64,000 bases of DNA from Emiliania huxleyi CCMP1516 (Eukaryota > Haptophyta > Isochrysidales > Noelaerhabdaceae), in contig NW_005199045.1 of NCBI RefSeq assembly GCF_000372725.1, positions 344,199-408,198 of the forward strand, written 5' to 3'. Below the pieces are notes generated by a model, which saw nothing but the letters and a program-made list of their open reading frames with translations, made no database searches and was not told where the DNA came from. Shown here piece after piece: positions 19,420 to 29,640 of this stretch; position 1 is the stretch's first letter; every line of letters starts with the position of its first letter. The position numbers and the translations under genes were made by a program.

Positions 19420-19687
19420 TCGATTACGGCGCTTTCTTACGGAATTACGGATTGGAGGGGGGGTGGCGGCACATAGGGGGAGGGGAGACGCGCATCTATA
19501 CGAATCAAGTTATTGCCGGAGTGTTTCTATTCCTATTTCTGGCCGCAATTTTTTTTCGGCCTGCACCTTTTGCTAGTGTGCTCTTCGCGGCGCCGCACGC
19601 TGTCAGCGCGTGTAAAGATGAGCAGTGACTGGGTGAAGTCCTTCAGCGATATCGCAGGCTACGCGAAGAATGCGGCTCAGCAGGCAG
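19420..19687 (+). pseudogene. inverted duplicate of the epsin 5' end (promoter plus 21 codons)
   Basis: 19420-19520 matches 15069-15180 and about 19522-19687 matches 14321-14480, both read from the other strand and joined without the 590-base insert. ATG at 19618 starts the same 21 residues (MSSDWVKSFSDIAGYAKN...). Just after the CAGCAGGC of the copy, at about 19685, homology stops and the frame runs into the inverted-repeat element. There is no rest of the gene, so this is a truncated copy. Its promoter could still be active. Confidence 0.75.
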
Positions 19688-20717
19688 GTTTCGCGTTTGG
19701 AAAAATTGCAGTTTACTACGTTTTGAGCTTTTCTCTTGGTCTTGCAGATTACTACGCGCGGGTCAAATTGTCTTGCAGATTACTACACACCACACAATTC
19801 TCTTTGCAGATTACTACACACCACACAATCCACCTTGCAGATTACTACACACCACACACTCCTGAGCCTTCAGGGACCTCCCCACGCGCACCAAGCTGCT
19901 AACCTCACCAAGTCGCTCATGCGTCAGCCCGTCTGTAGATAGACTGCGGTAGACTCGTCTACCATGCCCTCGTGGTCCCGTCGGAACGGTCAGAGCCAGT
20001 TGTTACTGAAGGCATGGTGATGACGACAGCGGTCGTAGTCGCAGCGCCGGCGTCGAGCTTGCACTCCTTTGCCGTCGCAACCGACTCCAGCGCCGAGTCC
20101 GGAGGAGCTGCAATCTTTACCTTGGCTTTTGCCTGAGCGTCGGCAAACGCGCGCCACTCCTGTGGCCACAACGATCGATGGTGGGTCGGATGATTGTCGT
20201 CGTCCACGACGAGGAGGTCCCCCTCGCAGAAGGCCACCGCGCGATCGTCAGCCATCGCGTGCAGGCAATCCGGCCAGACAGAAGAGCACAGCAGACAATG
20301 ACAATCCGAATTGGCCAGCGAGTAGGATGACGCCCGAATCAAGTTTCAGCTTCAACCAGTAACTGCTAGCTCGGATTTGCAGGTGAGGAATCTGCGGGGT
20401 GGATGTGTGGTGTGTAGTAATCTGCAAGGTGGATTGTGTGGTGCGTAGTAATCTGCAAGGTGGATTGATTGATTGTGTGGTGCGTACGTAGTAATCTGCA
20501 AGGTGGATTGTGTCTGTGTAGTGATCTGCAAGGTGGATTGTGTGGTGTGTAGTAATCTGCAAGGTGGATTGTGTGTGTAGTAATCTGCAAGGTGGATTGT
20601 GTACGTACTTTTAGCTTACTGGGAGAAAATCTCTCTCTGGATTGTGTGGTGTGTAGTAATCTGCAAGAGAAAAGCTCAAAACGTAGTACCGTGCAATTTT
20701 CCTTCGCGTTTCGACGG
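19688..20717. mobile_element. element of about 1 kb with long terminal inverted repeats
   Basis: The left arm, about 19688-19860, and the right arm, about 20400-20717, are inverted copies. Both contain ACTACGTTTTGAGCTTTTCTC and several units of CTTGCAGATTACTACACACC (left) or its complement (right). The outermost bases (TTTCGCGTTT and its complement) also pair. The right arm has more repeat units. The roughly 540-base core holds one minus-strand frame (19959-20342, 127 codons; Ala/Val/Thr-rich, no transposase motif). It resembles a non-autonomous DNA element with subterminal tandem repeats. The left end abuts the epsin fragment. Confidence 0.65.
20400..20665 (-). repeat. tandem units with GTAATCTGCAAGGTGGATTG core
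   Basis: Seven or so units of about 27-35 bases sit in the right arm of the inverted-repeat element. The left arm has three or four complementary units at 19745-19860. Confidence 0.7.
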
Positions 20718-20818
20718 AATACTATCACCGATCGGCCGCCGACGACATCGGACTCGGCGTTGTCGACACAGGTCCAGGTGCAGGTCCCAGAGGGCACGGG
20801 TACATACGAACGGTCACT

Positions 20819-21190
20819 ATGAACCTCAAGACGCGCTCGGACGAGTGCGAGGCCCACCCTTCGACCGCGAAAGTCGAGCTGGCTTCGCTTGCGGCGCCAG
20901 CGGCGAAGCCGACACCAGCATGCTCGTCGGGCGCACCGCAGGCGGACTGCACCAGTGCTACCAGCTCCAGTGCGAGCACAGCCGCGGCGGCGAGCGGGGT
21001 GGAGAATGGGTCGCCGAGCGTTCGCAAAAATGGCGGCCGGCCAAAGGGATCCAAGGACAAGGTCAAGCGGAAGCCTGGGGGCGGCAGACCAAAGGGCTCA
21101 AAGGACAAGAAGCAGCGGATGAGGCGAATCACCGACACGCACGACGGCGAGTCACTGCCGGTGCCAGTGCTGCTGGTGATCGGCCCCTGA
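20819..21190 (+). CDS. small AT-hook protein
   Basis: A 123-codon frame. After an Ala/Ser-rich half come two near-identical basic repeats, NGGRPKGSKDK and GGGRPKGSKDKK, separated by a short Lys/Pro spacer, then RMRRI and a neutral tail. GRPKGS is a variant of the AT-hook core (GRP), so binding to the minor groove of AT-rich DNA is likely. The gene starts about 100 bases beyond the right arm of the inverted-repeat element, which may be chance. A longer frame on the opposite strand is its shadow. Confidence 0.5.
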   Translation: MNLKTRSDECEAHPSTAKVELASLAAPAAKPTPACSSGAPQADCTSATSSSASTAAAASGVENGSPSVRKNGGRPKGSKDKVKRKPGGGRPKGSKDKKQRMRRITDTHDGESLPVPVLLVIGP

Positions 21191-21956
21191 ACGACCGGCG
21201 TTGTAGATAGACCTTGCGACTTGCGTGGTTGCGACAGCTTGAGGTGGAGCTGCGACCCGCGCCACCCGCGCGCCAGGCGCCACACTCTCACGGCTAGACC
21301 GGCTCCCCGCAGTGTCTGCTGGATCATATCACACGGGTTCTTGTTCGACTGTCGGTGGAGAATCCGCAGTCGCTCAGCGATGATGGATCGTCTGGCTATT
21401 AACGTAAACACTGTCTCAAGCGTCGCTTTTTTGTGTGTGTGCGACACTTGGCGGGAGGAGGGGGACAAGCACCGACAGTCTCGAGGGGCCAGCCGCTGGA
21501 AGGGGCAAGCCAGCGGCACGAGGGCTTCAACCACACAGCTACCAAGGGAACGCGACCCACACAAAGCACCAAAGTTAGGCATACCCCCCGGCGCAGTGTC
21601 CCCCGCTATGTGTCGCCGTTTGTCGGGGCACGCTATCCTGTGCAGTCAGGGCAAGTGGGGGCGGGGCGGAGTGCCCAGGAGCGTGCTCCTGGGACCTCTC
21701 TTCCCAGTCCGGGGGTGCGTCGAACCTTCCATCACCCTGTCGGAAGCGGCGTGCCGGTGGAGGCACGTCCGGGTTTTGGAAGTAAAGATATATTACTTTT
21801 TGTGTGTGTGTGTGTGTGTGTGCGACACGGGCGGCGCTGGTCCCGCCACCCGGTGTCGGGGCTCGCGGAGTCCGTCACGTCCGAGAAGGGCCCGACTACA
21901 TCAGCGTGTGCACCTCTCTCTTACCCCCGCAAGGCCTCTACAGGGCGGCCTTCTGG
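21191..21956. other. interval with two TG-run blocks, no gene seen
   Basis: CTTTTTTGTGTGTGTGCGACAC occurs at 21426-21448, and a longer version with (TG)14 at about 21797-21828. Both are followed by GGCG-rich sequence, so they look like duplicated blocks. No frame shows a family pattern. Confidence 0.5.
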
Positions 21957-22679
21957 TCAGTCGCCGGTCGCCCAAGTCAGGTACCCCTCGCGGAAGCGCC
22001 CGAGCACGGTCCCCATGTCTCGGTCGAGCAGCTTTTGCAGCGACTCGCTGCCCGACCGCTCAAAGGGGCCGGCAGGCACAAACGGCGGCAGCAGCAGTGT
22101 CGGGATGGACAGCTTGACGGTCAGCTTGACGCGGGACACCACCGTCAGCCCGCCGCCCTCGTCCTCCTGCACGTCGACGGTGTTGCTCGAAACTGTGGTC
22201 GCGATCTCGCCGATGCGTGAGAGGAGCGCTTGCGCCCATCCCGGCCCGCCGGAGCATTGAGTCTCGGACGCGCCGGACGAGATGCTCAGCGTTGGGCGGT
22301 CCGCCGCAGCGTCGACGCGGATGTCCATCGGGGTGACGCTGCGAGCAACCATGCCTGGGAATTCGATCGGCGTGACCACCTCCCACCGCTGCGTCTCGCT
22401 GCCCGGCGGCGCGTCCTCGTCCAGCCGACGGCAGGACTCGGCCTGGGACATGAGGATTCGCAGCGCGTCCTCCTGAGCAAACCAGTCGCCAAGCGGCCGA
22501 GCGCGTGTCGCCGCAAAGGGCTCGCACCGTGCCTCTGACTGCGCGACGAACGCGATTTCGCGAGCGACCACGGCGTGATGGCGCGCGCGTGTGGCGGGCG
22601 CCAGCGGGTGACCGTCGAGCACCGGCGCCCGCGCCAAGGTGAAGGCTGTGGACGAGTGAAGCAATGACGTCAACAGCAT
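21957..22679 (-). CDS. DUF1997-family protein, likely plastid-targeted
   Basis: A single frame of 240 residues. The N-terminus is a signal peptide with a probable cleavage before Phe (LLHSSTA|FTLARAP). That is the AF-type motif used for import into red-type secondary plastids, and it is followed by a basic, Ala-rich transit-like stretch. The mature part ends in the DUF1997 pattern: KLSIPTLLLPPFVPAG, then LQKLLDRDMGTVLGRFREGYLTW. DUF1997 proteins occur in cyanobacteria and plastids and lack a settled biochemical role. The gene is intronless and is divergent from the tandem array and photolyase fragment that follow. Confidence 0.65.
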   Translation of the reverse strand: MLLTSLLHSSTAFTLARAPVLDGHPLAPATRARHHAVVAREIAFVAQSEARCEPFAATRARPLGDWFAQEDALRILMSQAESCRRLDEDAPPGSETQRWEVVTPIEFPGMVARSVTPMDIRVDAAADRPTLSISSGASETQCSGGPGWAQALLSRIGEIATTVSSNTVDVQEDEGGGLTVVSRVKLTVKLSIPTLLLPPFVPAGPFERSGSESLQKLLDRDMGTVLGRFREGYLTWATGD

Positions 22680-22899
22680 CGAAAGCTCGGGTTTCTTTTT
22701 CGCTTAGTGCCGTCCCTCAATCTTTTTTCGGCCCACCAACAGGGATTTTAAGGAGAAGGCGTAAGACCATGCACATCCGCGTATCTTTTTCGGCGATGCC
22801 GCTACTATACTCGACTATACGAAGGTGTGCACTGGCGCGCATTGTAGCCATCCATGGTGCATCTTGCATGGGTGTTTGTGGGGGTTGGGCGCGTAGGCA

Positions 22900-23135
22900 T
22901 AAGTGTGGTTCTTGCCCAAAATGCGTGTGGTTTTTGCCCATGCATTGCATTTTTTTCATTTTTTTGCATTCGCATGCATCACCTGCATTTGCATTTCGTT
23001 GCATTATCTGCATTTTGCGCGTGACTGCATTTCGTTGCATTATGCAATATTTGCATTCGTTGCATTTCGTGATTGCACAATATTTGCATTCGTTGCATTT
23101 GCGAATGATTGCATTTCGTTGCATCATTATGTGTA
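22900..23135 (+). repeat. degenerate tandem array of TTGCATT units
   Basis: Units such as TGCATTTCGTTGCATTATC and CAATATTTGCATTCGTTGCA repeat for about 230 bases. The array is AT-rich against its GC-rich surroundings and ends about 30 bases before the photolyase fragment. Confidence 0.75.
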
Positions 23136-23139
23136 TTCG

Positions 23140-23613
23140 AAGGCCCCCGCACGGCGGGTCCCGGCCGAGACGGAGGAGGGGCTGTCATGCAAGGCGCTGC
23201 GCATTGGCCTCTACCTCAACGACAAGTACTCGATCGACGGGCGCGATCCGAACGGCTACGTCGGCGTCGGCTGGTCCGTCATGGGCGTGCACGACATGGG
23301 ATGGGCGGAGCGCGCCGTCTTCGGTAAGATCCGATACATGAACTACAACGGCTGCAAGCGCAAGTTCGACGTTAAGCAGTATGTCGCAGAGTGGTCTGGC
23401 AAAAAGGCTGCTGCTGGCTCCACGTCGGCCGGCGCCAAGTCGGCGTCCGCCGGCAGGGCCAAGGCTGGCGGCAAGGCAATGAAACAGACGACTCTCGGCG
23501 GCGGCAGCACGGCGGCGGTGGACGACGAGCCGAGGCAGGGCCAAGGCGCCGCCGCCGAAGAAGCCAAAGTTGGCCATCCCGATTTGAGGTCTGGTGGGTG
23601 GAGTCGGACCTGA
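23140..23613 (+). pseudogene. orphan C-terminal exon of class II CPD photolyase
   Basis: From about 23170 the frame reads [58 protein letters not shown]. This is the highly conserved C-terminal block of class II (animal/plant-type) CPD photolyases, which contributes to the FAD pocket. A Lys/Ala/Gly tail ends near 23613. The upstream roughly 350 residues of the enzyme (photolyase N-domain and the rest of the FAD domain) are absent: only the tandem array and then a minus-strand gene lie upstream. It is a displaced exon, or the 3' end of a gene disrupted by the array. It cannot encode an active photolyase alone. Confidence 0.75.
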
Positions 23614-24250
23614 GAGTCGGACGGCGAGGCAGTGGGCGGTACTGGGTACTGCGGGGGCTTGGCTGCGCCGCCAGTGGCTGGGAGGGATAGGACGCTATGG
23701 CACAAAAGCGCGAGAGATTGGTCTCCTCCTGGCGGAGTAGAGCCGTAGTCACTACGTAGTCTCGCCCGATGGCGATGTGCTTAGTCCATACACCTACAGT
23801 TTACAAGAGTGCAATAGAGTCGATCGCGATCGCCGCGCCGGCGCGGGCCCGACCTCCACCGCCTCTACCCGGCCACTCCATTTTTGTCAAAACTTATGTA
23901 GACTCTCCCGGCGCGTACGGCTAGAGTCTAGATATACTGACTACTCGTCTTCAACACTCTACCTGCCACTTCAGCCGGATCGGCGGGTGTCCATGCGCGC
24001 GCAACGTCGCCAACGCCGCGCCCGAGCGCTCCTTCGCCTGGGGTGAACTCTTGCCGCCGCCGCCGCCGCAATCGTGCTCCAACACGATGGCTAGCGGCCG
24101 GGGCTCGATGGCGGGGAGCGAGAGCGCGCCTGTTTCACAGGCCGTGCTCAGAACAGAAACCCTTCACGGCTCGGCGCCAGAGGAGCGAAAGCGCGCCGGG
24201 CCCGCGCGGCGCAGCGTCGCCGGTGAGAAGTACTGGTGAATCGCGCCGCC
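23614..24250. other. interval with no gene seen
   Basis: Short frames only. Nothing on either strand shows a domain or a strong repeat. Confidence 0.4.
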
Positions 24251-24259
24251 GCAACACTC

Positions 24260-24528
24260 GCAACCTCACGCCAAGCGGAGGCGCAACGTCGGTCAGCGCC
24301 ACCGCCGCCGTGCCCGCCAAGACGCGCACGAACAGGGTCAAATTGCGAACCGTCTGTCCTCCGGCCAGAATGACCCCCGCACATGTGAGAGACGTGCCGG
24401 TGGCGGCGTCCGTACAGCGTGGCGACCACGCGAACGTCGCGACGCCGTCCACGACGACGTCCGCCTTCCCCGCCCCAGTGCCGACGTCGAGGCCTATTCA
24501 CAGCACAGCTCCGGCCTTCACAACTTAA
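24260..24528 (-). CDS. DUF11-like adhesin-type repeat, single exon fragment
   Basis: The minus strand gives one unit of the extracellular DUF11 pattern: VATFAWSPRCTD, TSLTCAGVILAGGQTV, LTLFVRVLAG, ALTDVAPP. It ends at a good donor-like GC|GTGAGG. DUF11 units build extended surface proteins in bacteria and some algae. Here only one unit is visible; flanking exons, if any, were not identified. Confidence 0.35.
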
Positions 24529-25500
24529 TGCCGCGAACAACCGCTCCGGACGCCTGCTTGAGGCCGATGCGGCGGAGCCGCTGGCGGCGAGGGCACAACG
24601 CGGGTGCGATGGCAACCTGACGGGCGAGTGCGGCGGGCGCACAGTGATGCGTGAACGTCTCGAGCCAGACTTGTGTTCCTCGGGGACGAACGCTTGGATC
24701 GAACATCTCGACATCTCGGCACATCACATCTCTCTTGCATCTCGCAAAGCTGACCTCGAGGGCCAACGAGCAACCGCCGCGCTCCAGCGCAGAAGAGCAG
24801 AGAGTGAGAGGCGATGGGGAAGAAGCAACACCGCCGCCACCGCCGCCGCCACCGCCACAACTGCCGCACCGCAACCGCACCGTCGCCGTGCGCCCGCCGT
24901 ATAGCTCGCCAAACCGCGCAGGATCGCGCGACCCAGCGTCGACGCGGCCGGCGACCTATCACCGAGATACAGCTGAGATGACGCCTAGTGCCAACGCGAT
25001 GCGGCAACGATGCGGCCAACCACCTACATCCGAGATGCCGCCGAGATGGCACCGAGAAACAGCGCGACGCAGCAGCGACGCGGCAAACGACACCTCGCGA
25101 CAATCGCCCCCCGCATAGCGCTGCACAAAAGCGATGCCGCTCGCCGCGTCGCCCTCCACGGACACGGTCTCCAGCCGCTCTCCGAACCGGTCGTCGCCTA
25201 GTCACAGCCGAAACGTGTGACGATGCCGTTCACGCCCGGCCTCTCTCAGAATCGGTCGTTGCCCGAGGGCGAGGAGGAGGAGAGGGAAACGGAATAGCCG
25301 AGGACGAGAGAAGCTGTGCCTGTATCTGAAGTGTAGCCGAGATGAAACCGAGATGAAGCCGAAATGCCGACGAGACGAGGGGGGGCGGCGCCGCGGTTGT
25401 TCTCTACGCGCCCTGCACACGGCTGGAGGACGAGATGGCCTATCGACAGATACGGCCGAGGGGTAGCGCAAAGATATCGGGCCGAGGTGCGGCGCACGGC
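24529..25500. other. low-complexity interval, coding not resolved
   Basis: Degenerate CCGAGATG-type units recur at about 24960-25080 and 25330-25370. A minus-strand stretch at 24518-24770 (ALEVSFARCKRD, then WLETFTHHCAPA) might be an exon, but no family or splice partner was found. Confidence 0.3.
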
Positions 25501-25504
25501 TGTC

Positions 25505-26993
25505 CTAGGTGGTACCGAAATCGTAGTACATGCCACCGTGCCGCACGACGCTCATCGCCTCGAGGCGCGACAGCCACTCTGCAGCCGGCGGCGAAGTGGG
25601 TAAAACGGGCTCCACAACGCTGGAGTGTGGGGCAAGGGCCTGGGCAAACCGGGAAAGCGGTGCTTTGGGGAAGGACGAGCGGGTCGAATCTGGGTGAAAG
25701 GATCGCCACCTCTCGGCACATTCTCGGCTCTGTCTCGCCCGGGTCCACGTGGTGAAAGGAGACGGGTGGCAAAGTAAGCCCAACCGCGACCGACCCGGGG
25801 GGCGGCTTGGCCTTTTCCAGGATGGTCGGCGGGCTCTCCGAGTGAAAGGACCGAACCCACGTGAGCTGGACGCCTGCATCGAGCAAGCACTGCGCGGTGC
25901 GCACGTCGCCTGGCCAGTTCCACTTGTAGGCGTGCTCGCATGCGGCCAAATGCGGCAGCACCTGCGCCATGCCTGCGCGAGACAGCGCGAGCCCCGCGCC
26001 GCCGTTGGCGAACTTTGGCTGCCGCTTCCCCTTGATAACGCCCTCGAGGTGAGGCGCCGCGAGGAAGGCGTAGCCGAGGTAGTGCGGCTTGGAGGGGTCG
26101 TACCGGGAAAGCGTGGCCTATTCACAGAGCCTCGCGCGGGTGCCAGACAGCGCACCCTCCACGCGAGGTACCGAGAAGGCGTTGCCGTCAACTGCGACGT
26201 GATCACGAACGAGTCGTCGTCCGCGAGGAACGCCCACTCCGCCGCCGGCTCGCCTTGTGCGGCTAGCCGCGCCGCCGCGTCGGCCGTGAAGAATGCCTCC
26301 GCCACAGAGCGTAGGATGGGGACAGCGCGCCAGTTGCCTCCGGAATAGATGCGTTCGGGCACAGTTTCGCCCGGCCGCGTCGGCGCGAAGGCGTGCCTCA
26401 CCAGCGGCGCTCCGAAGGCAGGAGGCTCGCGCCGAGGTCCGCCTAGCAGACGTCTCGCGAGTGTCCGAGAATGGGAGGAGCGAGCCCTGTAGGAAGTGGC
26501 CACGGCCGCCGTCGGAAGCAAAGGCGTCGTCGGAGAAGTAGAGGACGCGACGGGCGCGGGAGAGCCACGTGTCGCGGAGGGCGGCGCCGCGCGTCGGCAG
26601 GAAGCGGTCGCATGTCATCAGCCCGACCACGACGTTGCTCATGTTGACGGGATGCGGGCCAACCGCCTCAAGCCAGCCTCCGTCGCTGTCGCCGCCGTCA
26701 TCACTCGCGTCTGCGAGAGGATCCCGCTCCGCGTCGGCAGGGCCGCTCGCATCCCCTTCCAGCTGGTCCCAAGATGGAGGGCCGGATTGCCGAGGTGCGG
26801 ACAAGTGCGCGAAGTCTGTTGAGCGCGTGGGCACCGGCGCAGGCTGCCACAGCAGCGAGCCAAGCGCTGCGCCGGCCGCAAGCAGGCCACAGACCAGCAA
26901 GAGCCCGTGCGGCAGCAGCGGCACGCTGACGCGCCTCAGGCTGGCCAGCCTCAGACGGTGCAGAGGTGAGTGAGATTTTCGTTCGGATCGCAT
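25505..26993 (-). CDS. Fringe-like GT31 glycosyltransferase
   Basis: About four exons: 26993 to about 26480, 26442 to about 26215, 26117 to about 25730, and a last one ending at 25505. The start Met (MRSERKSHS) leads into a type II anchor (VPLLPHGLLLVCGLLAAG) and stem. The catalytic part has VVVGLMTCDRFLPTRG, YSGGNWRAVPILR, the DxD-type motif EWAFLADDDSFV, YDPSKPHYLGYAFL and the Fringe signature FANGGAGLALSR. The conserved late block is HSESPP, then VSFHHVDPGE. These enzymes transfer GlcNAc or Gal in the Golgi using UDP-sugars and Mn2+; the exact sugar is unknown. Splice limits other than the acceptors at 26442 and 26117 are approximate. Confidence 0.7.
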
Positions 26994-28264
26994 TCCAAAG
27001 TGTATCCCCGCTCGCTCGCGCGCACACTGACAAACAACTCGAAGATTTGAAGACAAATGACGCCTATAGCGGGTGGGTGGGTGGGTGGGGGGGGGGGGGG
27101 TATTTCCTCGCGGAGCCCTGCGATCATGGTCGCAAAATCCAATTCGTAGAAACTGTGTCGCCGCCCATAGCCCATAGGCATAGACCGTAGCAGCACAGAG
27201 AGAGAGAGAGAGAGAGAGATCTCTTGCAGCACATGGCTCTGACGTAAGAAGTAAGTCTTGCGCGCCACATCACCCCACCTGCCACCACCCCGATTGCTTG
27301 TGTGTGCCTTACCTTCAGCTTCACACACCTTCACATGAGACATGTTTGTCCATGTTCTGTCTTCTGGACCGTGGGCCATCCCCGTGTGGGTGATTTTCAG
27401 AAACGACCCTGGTGCGCAGAAATCACTCCACAAAAGATGAATTATTACACCCAACTCTCTCTCACGACACTATCCACTATCCACGGGAACAGGCAAAAGC
27501 AAATTTCGCACAATTCGGCGATTCAACACAGACTCAACAATTCGGCGGTTGCTGTAGGTTTTTCTTTGCCAAGTGAGACTCACGACCCAGGCATGGAAAA
27601 GCGGCGTTGCGAACTGCGCAGCGTAAGTTGCCTGTTCAGGAAACTTGCCTCTACCTCCCACATCGGTGACTAGAAAGACACGCTGCAAGGTGAGGTAAAA
27701 GTTCGTAATGTGATTGTCGAACCAACTGTCAATTGCATCAAGCTGATTGAATGAAATTTATAGGTGAGTTGCCATAACGCACTCTCTAATCGAATAGCTC
27801 CGCGCGCGTCTTCCCTCTGTGGTAAACAAGCATGTCGAATAGCCGAAGGAGCTCTCTGTCCAAGATATCTAAATTGTGGTTCATACGCCCATCATCTCAA
27901 TCGCCTTCTCTTTGTCCACGAAAGCTTCGAGGTGACTCTCAATGTATCCAAAGAGGCATTTGTCAACATCAGGCGCTCCGTCTCCTCCGCAGAGACCGCA
28001 AGGTCGGCTGCAAACTTGCCCGCGTCGAAGGACCCGGGCGTTGGAGTCGAATCCTGCGTAGGTCGAGACTCGCCGAGGGAGGGCCAATGCAACTCCGGGA
28101 TTCTCGTCTTCGTCTCGAACGGTATTACTGGGGTGGTCCTTGTACAGCAGGTGGTGGGCGTGATCTTATAGCTCCCGCTCTCCTCAGTGGGAACGAGAAT
28201 TTGAAATCCTTCAACTCCCTTGAACTAATAGCACATTGATCCACCCGAAACGCATTTCTCGTTT
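26994..28264. other. interval without a supported gene
   Basis: Contains a GGGTGGGTG run ending in poly-G (27069-27098) and an AG run (27199-27218). AT content from 27400 to 27900 is higher than in the neighbouring sequence. No frame has a recognisable domain. Confidence 0.45.
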
Positions 28265-29640
28265 TCACTCTACAGCCGATTTGCCTTGCAATCCTCGACG
28301 GTGTTTGCCTTGCAGGGAAGCTCCTGTGCTGAGATCTCGCATCCTCTGGATGCTGTCCATTTGCATGCAATTCCGTGCAACCGACGGGACTCCTTGTCCT
28401 TGACCGAGCACCGATCCTCGCTGGTGGCATGGCACATCTCGATCTTGGAGCTGGGGCTGGCCCTGGTGGGCCACGGCGAACCGGCACGTCTCGATGGGAA
28501 CATAGTTTGCCGTCGCGTCAGTGCATACCAGCCTGTACTCTTGGCTATCGCGAGGCTTGGGATTGGGGCCTCCGGACCTGAAGTGCGGAATCCAACTGCC
28601 ACGCTGCGCACTGCAGCCTTGCGGGACGTGATTCCAGCCACTGTTGCAGCTGTTGGCGGGAACAATGCACTGTTTAATGCCGCCGCTTGGTATTTCACCC
28701 GATGTCTTTGCGATTGCGGAGACAGCCTCTTCGCACTGATCCTGACCAACCAGCTGCCCCCTCGTACAAGAACGATCGCCAGCTGGATTGAGGTACCAAC
28801 AGTTACCATGCACATCGCACCCTGTTTCAGAGTGAAGCTCTTGGTGAGCCGAGATCACCTGCTGCTTCCATCGCTTAACATCAGCTGATGCCGTCGTGTC
28901 AATGCACACCAGGCTGTATCCGTCGCCAGAAGCATGATATCTGCCGTCAGACTCATATTAGTGCGGAGTCCAGGTGTCGCGCTGCGCGCTGCATCCGTCT
29001 GGGGCGTGATTCCAGCCACTGTTGCACTTGTCCCCCGGAACAATGCACTTTTTGATACCGCTGTTTGGTTCTGTACCTGTTGACATCGCGAGTGCAGAGA
29101 CGGCCGCTTCGCACTGATCAGAACCAACGGCTTGCCCATTGGTACTTTCGCATCGGGTATCGCCATCGGGCGAGGGGGGGCTTGGGGTCAGTTGTCGGAG
29201 AGGGCGAGAGATGAGCTGACGCGGCCTCTGCGAGTGGAGTCGGGACGTACGAGCTCACCGGGGGAAGACCCGTCGCGGTGGCAGCCGGACCACCGTGATC
29301 TTCGGCAGGGAGGGCCACGCCTCCCCGAGCCTGAAGAGGAGCCGGCGGAGGGGGGGGGCGAGCCGAAGACGATAGAGAGGCCGCGGGTGCGGGCGCGATT
29401 TGCCGACCAGTGAGAGGTGGCTCGACCTCCCGAGGAGTCGTGGCGAGAGGATAGAGAGCCGCCGCACTCGCCCGGGGGGGCCTTGGCCGGGCCGTCGACG
29501 CCCTCGGATTCGGTGGAGCCGGGAGGAACTGGCGGAGACGGAGGGCGGCAGCAGAGAAAGCGACACCAACAGCGAGGGAAATGACCACACCGGTCGTCGC
29601 ATAACGCTCGGGAGATGAGCAAGAGAGCGAATCAAGGAGG
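28265..29640 (-). pseudogene. type II membrane protein with tandem Cys-rich repeats, frame broken
   Basis: The upstream frame gives a signal anchor (GVVISLAVGVAFSAAALRL) and a roughly 110-residue Pro/Ala/Ser stalk. Two tandem Cys-rich units follow. Unit 1: QAVGSDQCEAAVSALA, KKCIVPGDKCNSGWNH, GCSAQRDTWTPH. Unit 2: LVGQDQCEEAVSAIA, KQCIVPANSCNSGWNH, GCSAQRGSWIPHF, RLVCTD. The stalk and unit 1 are one base out of frame at a run of seven Gs (29174-29180 on the plus strand). Unit 1 also has an in-frame TAA right after WTPH, and unit 2 lies downstream of it. A further Cys-rich stretch in another frame ends near 28270. It is either a pseudogene or carries an intron over the stop; the function of the unit is unknown. 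Confidence 0.5.

Noticed and set aside
19745-20665. Possible CRISPR array
   Set aside because: The units are near-contiguous tandem repeats inside inverted arms, with no unique spacers of even length, in a eukaryotic genome.
20725-21582. 285-codon minus-strand frame
   Set aside because: Antisense to the AT-hook gene and unsupported beyond it.
24525-25205. 226-codon minus-strand frame rich in Arg, Cys and Gly
   Set aside because: No domain pattern; composition as expected from low-complexity GC-rich DNA.
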